Below the pieces are notes generated by a model, which saw only the letters and a program-made list of their open reading frames with translations, did no database searches and was not told the origin of the DNA. DNA of 64,000 nucleotides from Leptolyngbya sp. Cla-17 (lineage in GTDB: Bacteria > Cyanobacteriota > Cyanobacteriia > Leptolyngbyales > Leptolyngbyaceae), in contig NZ_JAEVYN010000003.1 of NCBI RefSeq assembly GCF_016807185.1, positions 248,001 to 312,000 on the forward strand, in the 5' to 3' direction. The position numbers and the translations under genes were made by a program. Below are positions 26,285 through 34,297 of this stretch, in pieces; the first letter of the stretch is position 1, and each line of letters opens with the position of its first letter.

Positions 26285-26323
26285 GCCCAAAGTACCCCTG
26301 TTACTACATTTTAGGCTTTGGGC
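26285..26323. repeat. Inverted repeat between the methyltransferase remnant and drmD
   Basis: GCCCAAAG (26285-26292) and CTTTGGGC (26316-26323) are exact 8-bp arms separated by 23 bp. The dyad lies 13 bp after the end of the methyltransferase remnant and 68 bp before the preferred drmD start. It could be a leftover terminator or an operator for the DISARM operon; a chance dyad is possible. Confidence 0.3.
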
Positions 26324-26390
26324 ATGATTGTTGAGGGTAGAAGCTTGTGCCAGACTGGACCATAACAGGCTTCCCTATTTTCTTAAGAGT

Positions 26391-29300
26391 GTGATTAAAG
26401 CAATTCCAGAGCAGGGACAGTTGGTGAGAGTTCGGCAGCGGCAGTATGTTGTGACAGATGTGCGACAAACCACGCTACCTGTCAGTCTTTTATTACCAAA
26501 GGTGACTCCGGCTCAAAATCTCGTCCTGCTTTCTTCGATCGAGGATGACGGGTTAGGGGAAGAGCTTCAGGTAATTTGGGAACTAGAGCCTGGGACACAG
26601 GTGTATGAGCGGGTCGAATTACCCAAACCCACTGGCTTTGATGATCCGGCTCGACTAGAGGCATTTCTCGATGCCGTGCGATGGGGGGCTGCCTCTTCTG
26701 CGGATATTCGCACACTGCAAGCTCCCTTTCGCAGTGGTATTGATATTGAGGACTACCAGCTTGACCCAGTGGTTCGCGCGATTCAGATGCCTCGCGTAAA
26801 CCTTCTGATCGCGGATGATGTCGGATTGGGAAAGACGATCGAAGCTGGGTTAGTGGCTCAAGAACTGATCATTCGCCATCGCTGCCGAAGGATTCTAATT
26901 GTCTGTCCTTCTTCGCTGCAAGTTCAGTGGCGCGATCAGATGCGCGATAAGTTCGGGCTAGACTTTCGGATTGTTGATAGTACCTTGATGAAAGACCTGC
27001 GGCGGCAGCGCGGCATTCATGCCAATCCCTGGATTCATTTTCCCCGACTTATTACTTCGATCGACTTCCTCAAGCGCGATCGCCCTTTGCGTCAGTTTCG
27101 GGAAGTCTTGCCCGCAGAAGGGGAATCCATTTATCCCCGTCGTTTTGATCTGCTGATTGTGGATGAAGCCCATAACGTGGCTCCTTCTGGTAGTGGGCAG
27201 TATGCGATCGACTCCCAGCGAACCGCGACCATTCGTCTATTGGTGCCACACTTTGAGCATAAGCTCTTTCTTACTGCTACCCCTCACAACGGTTATCCCG
27301 AAAGCTTCACAGCACTGCTGGAATTGCTAGACGCTCAGCGGTTTGCGCGAGGGGTCGAACCCGATCGTAACCAACTGCAAGTGGTGATGGTGCGGCGCTT
27401 GAAGCAGGAGATGAAAAATTGGGATGATTCGCCCATGTTTCCTGAACGGAAGTTGGCGGCGATCGCGGTGGATTATCCTCAAGCAGAACGTCAGGCACAT
27501 GCGTCCCTGAAGCGGTATACAGAACTGCGAACGAAGGGTGCTAACGACAGCCTTGAAAAGTACGCTACTGAGTTTGTCTTGAAGCTGCTCAAGAAACGGC
27601 TGTTTTCCTGTCCCCAAGCATTTCTTACGACTCTGACGCAACACCAGGAGTCGTTAACGACCGCGCGTCGTCGTCAAGCCAGTAGCCTATCTGCGAAACC
27701 AACTGAAGGGCTGTTGCGGCGACAGCTAGAGCAGGTGGAAGAAGAATTTGCTGATGATGCGGTGTATGAAGCGGTAACAGATGATTCGATCAGCCAGACC
27801 AGTCGTCTGTTTCGGGCGCTTACATCGGAAGAGCAAGGCTTGCTGCGAGAAATGCTTCAGTGGGCGGAAGGGGCAGCCCGACAGCCCGACGCTAAGGCAA
27901 CCCAACTGCTCGACTGGATCAACACCACCATTCGTCCCCAAGGGCAGTGGTCAAACGAGCGCGTGATTATCTTTACCGAGTATCGGGCAACGCAGAAGTG
28001 GCTCTATAATTTGCTGGCAGCCGACGGGCTAGTGCAGGGCGATCGTCTGCGGACGCTTTATGGTGGCATGAACTCAGACGATCGCGAAGCGGTGAAAGCA
28101 GCCTTTCAAACGCATCCCGATGTGTCTCCCGTGCGGATTCTGCTGGCGACTGATGCGGCTTCCGAAGGTCTGGACTTACAAAACTTCTGTTCCCGCCTGA
28201 TCCACTACGAAATTCCCTGGAACCCTAACCGGATGGAGCAGCGCAATGGACGGATTGACCGCCATGGGCAGCGAGCGCCTGAAGTACGGATCTATCACTT
28301 TGTGGGCAAAGGCTATCAGGAGCAGACCACGAGCGGGATTCGTCCTGGTGATTTGGAGGGGGATTTAGAGTTCCTGATGCGGGCGGCACTCAAGGTGAAC
28401 AATATTCGGGAAGACCTGGGCAAAGTAGGTCCGGTGATTGCAGCCCAAGTAGAAGAAGCGATGTTGGGGCGACGAGTGACACTCGATACCACCAGGGCTG
28501 AGCAAGAATCGGCACCTGTGAGGCGAATGCTCAAGTTTGAACGCAAGGTGCGAGAGCAAATTGAGAAGCTGCGAGAGCAGTTACAGGAGACGCGGCAAAA
28601 TCTGCGGCTGACGCCAGAAAACGTCGAAGCGGTGGTGCGGATTGGCTTGGAGCTAGCAGATCAGCCTCCGTTAATTGAGACAACGGTTGAGGGGGTGAAG
28701 GGTTCAGTGTTTAATTTGCCCCCACTGAAGAGTAGCTGGGCGGTCTGTGCTGAGGGGTTAGAGCACCCTCACACCAAAGCAATGCGTCCGATCGTGTTTG
28801 ATGCTGATGCGGCACATGGACGCGATGACGTGGTTCTGGCACACCTGAATCACCGTTTAGTGCAGATGTGTTTGCGGTTGCTCCGGGCAGAGGTCTGGTC
28901 TACAGAAGGCAGAAAGCAACTGCATCGAGTGGCTGCTAGAGTGGTGTCCTCGAAGGCAGGGTTAGAAACTCCGGCAGTAGTGGCGTATGGGCGACTGGTG
29001 CTGCTGGGGAGTGACCAGCAACGACTGCATGAAGAGGTGATTACGGCCGGTGGAGTGTTGAAGGAAGGACGCTTTAGCCGTTTGGGTGTGATGCCTCTAC
29101 AAGCGGCATTAGGAGCAGTGTCTGCTGATGCCGTGCCCAAAGCGATGCAACAAAAGTTGGTGGAGCGTTGGGACAAATGCGCCGAGCCACTGATGCAGGC
29201 ATTAATAGTGCGGCAGGGTGAACGAACCGCCAGTCTGCAACGAGATTTGCAGAACCGGGCGGAGAAAGAGATTGCGAACATTACTGCCATCCTCACTGAA

Positions 29301-29543
29301 TTGCAAACCAGCATTCTCAGAGAACTAGACGAACCTCAAGTAGAGCAATTGACCCTTTTTAGTACGCCAGAGCGAGAGCAGTTTGAGCGAAATATGAACA
29401 GCCTCAAAGCCAGGGCAGCGCAAATTCCACAGGAGATTGAACAGGAAACAAGTCTGATCCAGAAGCGGTTTGAAAACCCAACGGCACGACTATTTCCTCT
29501 GGCAGTCGTGTTCTTGGTGCCGCAGAAACTCATCCGACCCTAG
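26391..29543 (+). CDS. drmD: DISARM anti-phage system helicase DrmD (SNF2-like)
   Basis: DrmD is the SNF2-like helicase that marks class 1 DISARM, a restriction-like defence that methylates host DNA and blocks incoming phage DNA. The 1051-residue protein has Walker A DVGLGKTIEAGL (about 143-154), Walker B VDEAHN (about 255), and SNF2 C-terminal motifs IIFTEYRATQKWL (about 525) and EGLDLQNFCSRLIHYEIPWN, then GRIDRHGQ (about 590-630). The C-terminal 400 residues are helical and probably interaction surface. I prefer GTG 26391 (IKAIPEQGQLVRVRQRQY follows) with AAGAG just upstream; a TTG at 26328 would add 21 unlikely residues. The operon continues with a small gene and drmMI. Confidence 0.9.
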   Translation: MIKAIPEQGQLVRVRQRQYVVTDVRQTTLPVSLLLPKVTPAQNLVLLSSIEDDGLGEELQVIWELEPGTQVYERVELPKPTGFDDPARLEAFLDAVRWGAASSADIRTLQAPFRSGIDIEDYQLDPVVRAIQMPRVNLLIADDVGLGKTIEAGLVAQELIIRHRCRRILIVCPSSLQVQWRDQMRDKFGLDFRIVDSTLMKDLRRQRGIHANPWIHFPRLITSIDFLKRDRPLRQFREVLPAEGESIYPRRFDLLIVDEAHNVAPSGSGQYAIDSQRTATIRLLVPHFEHKLFLTATPHNGYPESFTALLELLDAQRFARGVEPDRNQLQVVMVRRLKQEMKNWDDSPMFPERKLAAIAVDYPQAERQAHASLKRYTELRTKGANDSLEKYATEFVLKLLKKRLFSCPQAFLTTLTQHQESLTTARRRQASSLSAKPTEGLLRRQLEQVEEEFADDAVYEAVTDDSISQTSRLFRALTSEEQGLLREMLQWAEGAARQPDAKATQLLDWINTTIRPQGQWSNERVIIFTEYRATQKWLYNLLAADGLVQGDRLRTLYGGMNSDDREAVKAAFQTHPDVSPVRILLATDAASEGLDLQNFCSRLIHYEIPWNPNRMEQRNGRIDRHGQRAPEVRIYHFVGKGYQEQTTSGIRPGDLEGDLEFLMRAALKVNNIREDLGKVGPVIAAQVEEAMLGRRVTLDTTRAEQESAPVRRMLKFERKVREQIEKLREQLQETRQNLRLTPENVEAVVRIGLELADQPPLIETTVEGVKGSVFNLPPLKSSWAVCAEGLEHPHTKAMRPIVFDADAAHGRDDVVLAHLNHRLVQMCLRLLRAEVWSTEGRKQLHRVAARVVSSKAGLETPAVVAYGRLVLLGSDQQRLHEEVITAGGVLKEGRFSRLGVMPLQAALGAVSADAVPKAMQQKLVERWDKCAEPLMQALIVRQGERTASLQRDLQNRAEKEIANITAILTELQTSILRELDEPQVEQLTLFSTPEREQFERNMNSLKARAAQIPQEIEQETSLIQKRFENPTARLFPLAVVFLVPQKLIRP

Positions 29544-29588
29544 TAGGCTAGAAAAGCTGACTTTTTGTTCAATAGTGTTCGACGATTT

Positions 29589-30080
29589 ATGCAAAAGACT
29601 CACGCCTTCGCAATTCTTGCTCCCGTCCCAGAGATACATTTAATCTCAGGAATGGAGTCGCTTGTTGCCCAAATCGATTCTGATGATCTGCCGCCTGATC
29701 ATGTGCCCAAAGTGGCTTTTGGCAGCATGGATTTTGAAGTGTTTGGGGAAGCCGAAAAGCTGAGGGGTGGCAAGGCGATCGAGGTCTTCATCTACGCCTC
29801 TCACGCCAAAGGCGAGCAGCCATTGAACCCGGAGGTGACCTGGCGCGGATTGTATATAGGTTATGTGGGGTCTCGTCGAGGTCGCTATCCGGGTAAATTG
29901 ATTTGTCGTCCTCAATCAACGGCTACTGATCCCCCGACCTGGGCGGTGTTTTGGGAGGTGCAAGAGCTAGAGCAGCTTAAGCAGCCGATTCCAATTGGTG
30001 GCTTGCGTGGGAAGAATAAGAAAACAAACTATCAAGCTCGATTCATTCCAGAAAGTCCAGTTTTAATTGAATATCCTTAA
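29589..30080 (+). CDS. Hypothetical protein between drmD and drmMI
   Basis: I do not recognise this protein, about 163 residues from ATG 29589 (MQKTHAFAILAPVPEIHLIS). It is soluble and beta-rich, with EVTWRGLYIGYVGSRRGRYP and WAVFWEVQELEQLKQPI as its most conserved-looking segments. It lies 45 bp after drmD and 6 bp before drmMI on the same strand, so it is expressed with both. Such placement suggests a small accessory subunit of this DISARM variant, but that is inference. It is not one of the standard drm genes. Confidence 0.6.
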   Translation: MQKTHAFAILAPVPEIHLISGMESLVAQIDSDDLPPDHVPKVAFGSMDFEVFGEAEKLRGGKAIEVFIYASHAKGEQPLNPEVTWRGLYIGYVGSRRGRYPGKLICRPQSTATDPPTWAVFWEVQELEQLKQPIPIGGLRGKNKKTNYQARFIPESPVLIEYP

Positions 30081-30086
30081 CCATCT

Positions 30087-33000
30087 ATGTCTATTGCCCG
30101 TCATCACGCTGAATGGTTATCGCTGGTTGAAGCATCGGGTCCGTTTCTGAGCTTGCCTGTGCTGCTCAAGGCGTTTCCAGCAGGGTTGGATGCCCACGAG
30201 CCGGAGCATTTGAAATTGTTGCGATCGGCCTACGAAGAATGGCAGGACAGCCAGTTTGGCTTGAAGCCAGAGCCAGCGATCCATCGAGCGTGGGTGGAGT
30301 TTGTGCTGAAGCAAACGCTGGAGTTGCCGGAGGACGTGTTGTTGAGTGGGCAGCAGATCCCGCCGGGGTTGAGTGTGACCGTTGCCGAACAAAATGAAAC
30401 CTTACGCCCGGATTGGGTGGTGGTGAATCCGGCAGGGACAGCGGATGCGGGGAAGCCTCGGTTACTGGTGCAGCTTGTGCCATCAGGGCAGGCTTTAGAG
30501 AAGCCGTTGAAGGGATCGCGATGGGCGGCGAGTCCGGCGACGCGGATGATGGAGTTGCTGCACGCCTGTAATGTGCGGTTGGGGCTGGTGACGAATGGCG
30601 AACACTGGATGTTGGTGAATGCGCCGAAGGGAGAGACAACGGGGTTTATCTCCTGGTACAGCATCCTGTGGGTGGAGGAGCATCTGACGCTGCGGGCGTT
30701 TCGGAGTTTGTTGGTGGCGCGGCGGTTCTTTGGGGTCGAGGACTCCCAGACGCTAGAGGCTTTGCTGACCCAGAGCGTGGCGGATCAGCAGGAAGTGACC
30801 GACCAGTTGGGCTATCAGGTGCGGCGGGCGGTGGAGGTGCTGGTGCAGGCGATCGCTCGTCTCGACCAGGATCAAAATGGAGCGTTGCTGAAAGATATTT
30901 CCGAGTCCCAGATCTATGAGGCAGCCCTGACGGTGATGATGCGGCTGGTGTTTCTCTTCTGTGCGGAGGAGCGGGGCTTGTTGCTGTTGGGTGACCCGAT
31001 TTATGACCAGCATTATGCGGTATCTACTCTGCGGGAGCAGTTGCGATCGCACGCTGATCTGCATGGGGAAGAGGTGTTGGAACGACGATCGGATGCCTGG
31101 TGTCGGTTGTTGGCGACGTTTCGGGCTGTGTATGGCGGCATTTTTCACGACACGTTGCAGCTTCCAGCCTATGGCGGCAGTTTGTTTGACCCCGATCGCT
31201 TTCCGTTTCTGGAGGGGCGCGAGCAGGGAACGCATTGGCAGGAAACGAGTGCTGACCCATTGCGGATCAACAACCGGATTGTGTTGCACTTGCTAGAGGC
31301 GTTGCAAATTCTACAAATTCGGGTGCCGGGTGGTGGCGTGGAGCCGCGTCGGTTGTCGTTTCGAGCGTTGGATATTGAGCAAATTGGGCATGTCTATGAA
31401 GGCTTGCTGGATCATACGGCGGTGCGGGCAACTTCGACGGTGCTGGGCTTGGTCGGGACGCGCTATGAGGAACCAGAGGTTGTACTGGCAGAATTAGAGC
31501 GGTTCCAGGCGCAGAGTGAAGAAGCGTTATTGGCGTGGTTGAAGGAGCAGACGGGACGATCGCCTACTGCCTTGAAGAAAGCCTTGAGTGCAGAGCTTGA
31601 GCCACGCGACCAGCAGCGCTTGCGATCGGCTTGTAACAATGACTCGGCACTGCTCGATCGCGTCCTTCCCTTCGCTGGGTTGATTCGGCAGGATACGCTG
31701 GGCTACCCGGTGGTGATTCCGGCAGGGGCGGTGTATATGACCGAGGGGGTCGATCGCCGTCAGTCTGGGACGCACTATACGCCGCGCAATCTAACGGAGG
31801 AGATTGTGCAGTATACGCTGGAGCCGTTGGTGTATGAGGGTGTGGCAGAAGGCAAGCCAAAGGAAGAGTGGCGGTTGCGATCGGCGGCGGCATTGCTGCA
31901 ACTGAAGATTTGCGATATGGCGATGGGCAGTGGCGCGTTTTTGGTGCAGACCTGTCGCTATCTGGCTGGAAAGCTGGTGGAGGCATGGCAGCAGGCGGAG
32001 GCAGAGCATCCGGGGCAGGTGGTGATTGCGCCAGAGGGCACGCTGTCAGGGGCGCGTCCAGAGGAGTGCCCGATTCCGAAAGATGCTGATGAGCGGTTGG
32101 CGGTGGCACGACGCATTGTGGCGGATCGCTGTCTCTACGGAGTCGATAAAAACCCGTTGGCGGTAGAGATGGCAAAGCTGTCGCTGTGGTTGGTGACGCT
32201 GGCGAAGGGGCGACCGTTTACGTTTCTGAATCATGCACTGAAGTGTGGTGATTCGTTATTAGGGGTGACAAGTGCCGAACAGATTGAGAAGTTTCACCTC
32301 AATCCACCTGCAAAGCTACAGCGCACGATGATTGCAGCAATTTGTGAGCCGTTGCTGAAGAATGCGATCGCCAAACGTCAGGAACTTGAGAGCTTTTCAG
32401 TCAATGACATTCAGGATCTACAGCGGAAGGAAACCTTGTTGCAAGAAGCAGAAGCCGCACTGGGTTGGGTGAAACTGGTCGGCGATTTGTTAATTGGGGA
32501 GGCTTTGACGCAATCGGGAAAAGCGGAGAACTTAGCCGCTGAGGCGTTAGAGGTATTGAAACGCTCGGTAGAGGATGCTTTGCTGACTGAGGATGAAGAG
32601 GAGCAAGACCACCGTCTCAAGCTTTTGCGGGAAAAAGCAGACCGGATGTTGGATTTGGGTAAACCAGAGAAACAACCAACTCGGAGAGCATTCCATTGGG
32701 CTTTGGAGTTTCCTGAAGTGTTTTTGCAGGAAGATGCACCGAAGGGATTTGCGGCGATCGTCGGCAACCCACCCTTTCAAGGCGGACAAAAAATTACAGG
32801 CGCGATCGGCACAGACTACCGAAATTTCTTGGTGGAATATCTGGCAAACGGTCAACGAGGCAGCGCGGATCTTTGCGCTTACTTCTTCCTGCGAGCCAAT
32901 CAACTCATCAGCAATTTTGGAGGATTCGGCTTAGTTGCAACCAATACCATTGCTCAAGGTGATACCCGTGAAGTGGGGTTAGATCAATTAGTGGCAAATG

Positions 33001-34262
33001 GTTGCGTGATTCATCGGGCTGTACCGAGCCGTCCTTGGATTGGTGCAGCCAGTTTAGAAGTTGCTCATCTTTGGTTATGCAAACAGCAATGGCAAAATGA
33101 CTATGTTTTAGATGAAAAAGTTGTCCCAGGAATTACATCATTTCTCACGCCACCGGGGAAATCTGTTGGGAAACCGTATCAGCTAATCGCAAATCAAAGT
33201 AAATCATTTCAAGGTTCAATTGTCTTAGGCATGGGATTTGTGCTCACGCCCGAAGAGGCACAGGCACTCATCGACAAAGATCCCAAAAACAAAGATGTCC
33301 TGTTTCCTTACCTGAATGGAGAAGATTTGAACTCACGCCCCGATCAATCACCGAGCCGATGGGTGATTAATTTCAAAGACTGGGCGTTAGACGCAGACCA
33401 TGATGATCCCAAGAAGCCAAAGGGTGCGCCCTATGCCGCCGATTATCCTGATTGTTTAGCGATCGTGCGTGAGAAGGTGAAGCCTGAGCGAGATAAGAAT
33501 AATCGAAAAGAACGCCGTGAAAAATGGTGGCAGTATGCGGAGAAATGTCCGGCGCTTTATGGGGCGATCGAGGGGTGCGATCGAGCTTTGACTTTATCAC
33601 TTGTTAATAATCATCTGGGTTTCGCCTTTCAGTTACCAAATATAGTTTTTGCCCATAGACTCGCAGTTTTCCCTTTGAGTCAATATTCAGAATTTGCTTT
33701 GCTGCAATCAAATTTTCATTATCATTGGGCTTGGCTCCATAGCTCAACAATGCGCCTTGATATAAATTACTCTCCCTCAGACTGCTTTCTAACCTTCCCT
33801 TTCCCCACACCCGACCCGTCAGACCTCAGCACCCAATTCGTAACCCTCAATACGATCGGCGAAACCTACTACACCCATCGTCAGGCAGTCATGCGCGATC
33901 GGCAGGAAGGACTCACCAAAACCTACAACCGCTTCCATAATTCCAACGAGACGGCGGATGATATTCAGAAATTGCGATCGCTGCACATTGAAATGGATCA
34001 GGCAGTAGCCGCTGCCTACGGTTGGCAAGACCTCGACCTAGAGCACGGTTTTCATAAGACCAAACAGGGCGATCGCTTCACCATTAGCGAAACCGCCCGA
34101 CGGGAAGTGCTCGATCGGCTCTTGGAGTTGAACCATCAGCGATATGCCGAAGAGGTTGCCCAGGGTTTGCATGATAAGGGCAAGAAGAAAGGTAAGTCAG
34201 GATCAAAGAAGAAAACTACTATAAAATCGAATTCCTCACCTGAACAAATTTTGCTGTTCTGA
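30087..34262 (+). CDS. drmMI: DISARM adenine-specific DNA methyltransferase DrmMI (Eco57I-like)
   Basis: The 1391-residue protein is an N6-adenine methylase of the Eco57I / BREX PglX type. The SAM-binding motif is in DMAMGSGAFLVQTCRYLAG (about residue 608), and the catalytic NPPF motif is in AIVGNPPFQGG (about 893). The N-terminal 550 residues resemble the helical/nuclease-like N-terminus of this class; the C-terminal 450 residues should hold target recognition. It follows the small orphan by 6 bp and precedes the nuclease gene by 35 bp. Codon choice changes near 32.28 kb: the N-terminal part is very G/C-rich and the C-terminal part is AT-richer, suggesting a mosaic origin. Confidence 0.9.
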   Translation: MSIARHHAEWLSLVEASGPFLSLPVLLKAFPAGLDAHEPEHLKLLRSAYEEWQDSQFGLKPEPAIHRAWVEFVLKQTLELPEDVLLSGQQIPPGLSVTVAEQNETLRPDWVVVNPAGTADAGKPRLLVQLVPSGQALEKPLKGSRWAASPATRMMELLHACNVRLGLVTNGEHWMLVNAPKGETTGFISWYSILWVEEHLTLRAFRSLLVARRFFGVEDSQTLEALLTQSVADQQEVTDQLGYQVRRAVEVLVQAIARLDQDQNGALLKDISESQIYEAALTVMMRLVFLFCAEERGLLLLGDPIYDQHYAVSTLREQLRSHADLHGEEVLERRSDAWCRLLATFRAVYGGIFHDTLQLPAYGGSLFDPDRFPFLEGREQGTHWQETSADPLRINNRIVLHLLEALQILQIRVPGGGVEPRRLSFRALDIEQIGHVYEGLLDHTAVRATSTVLGLVGTRYEEPEVVLAELERFQAQSEEALLAWLKEQTGRSPTALKKALSAELEPRDQQRLRSACNNDSALLDRVLPFAGLIRQDTLGYPVVIPAGAVYMTEGVDRRQSGTHYTPRNLTEEIVQYTLEPLVYEGVAEGKPKEEWRLRSAAALLQLKICDMAMGSGAFLVQTCRYLAGKLVEAWQQAEAEHPGQVVIAPEGTLSGARPEECPIPKDADERLAVARRIVADRCLYGVDKNPLAVEMAKLSLWLVTLAKGRPFTFLNHALKCGDSLLGVTSAEQIEKFHLNPPAKLQRTMIAAICEPLLKNAIAKRQELESFSVNDIQDLQRKETLLQEAEAALGWVKLVGDLLIGEALTQSGKAENLAAEALEVLKRSVEDALLTEDEEEQDHRLKLLREKADRMLDLGKPEKQPTRRAFHWALEFPEVFLQEDAPKGFAAIVGNPPFQGGQKITGAIGTDYRNFLVEYLANGQRGSADLCAYFFLRANQLISNFGGFGLVATNTIAQGDTREVGLDQLVANGCVIHRAVPSRPWIGAASLEVAHLWLCKQQWQNDYVLDEKVVPGITSFLTPPGKSVGKPYQLIANQSKSFQGSIVLGMGFVLTPEEAQALIDKDPKNKDVLFPYLNGEDLNSRPDQSPSRWVINFKDWALDADHDDPKKPKGAPYAADYPDCLAIVREKVKPERDKNNRKERREKWWQYAEKCPALYGAIEGCDRALTLSLVNNHLGFAFQLPNIVFAHRLAVFPLSQYSEFALLQSNFHYHWAWLHSSTMRLDINYSPSDCFLTFPFPTPDPSDLSTQFVTLNTIGETYYTHRQAVMRDRQEGLTKTYNRFHNSNETADDIQKLRSLHIEMDQAVAAAYGWQDLDLEHGFHKTKQGDRFTISETARREVLDRLLELNHQRYAEEVAQGLHDKGKKKGKSGSKKKTTIKSNSSPEQILLF

Positions 34263-34297
34263 CCATCAGTTCTATGCCTCTCTTTGAATGAGGAAAT

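Noticed and set aside
26328..26390. Longer drmD from TTG 26328
   Set aside because: The extra 21 residues look non-coding and GTG 26391 has an AAGAG upstream and a family-like start.
31564..32175. 203-codon minus-strand Pro-rich frame inside drmMI
   Set aside because: High-GC antisense of a well-supported methylase; such frames arise from codon bias in the opposite strand.
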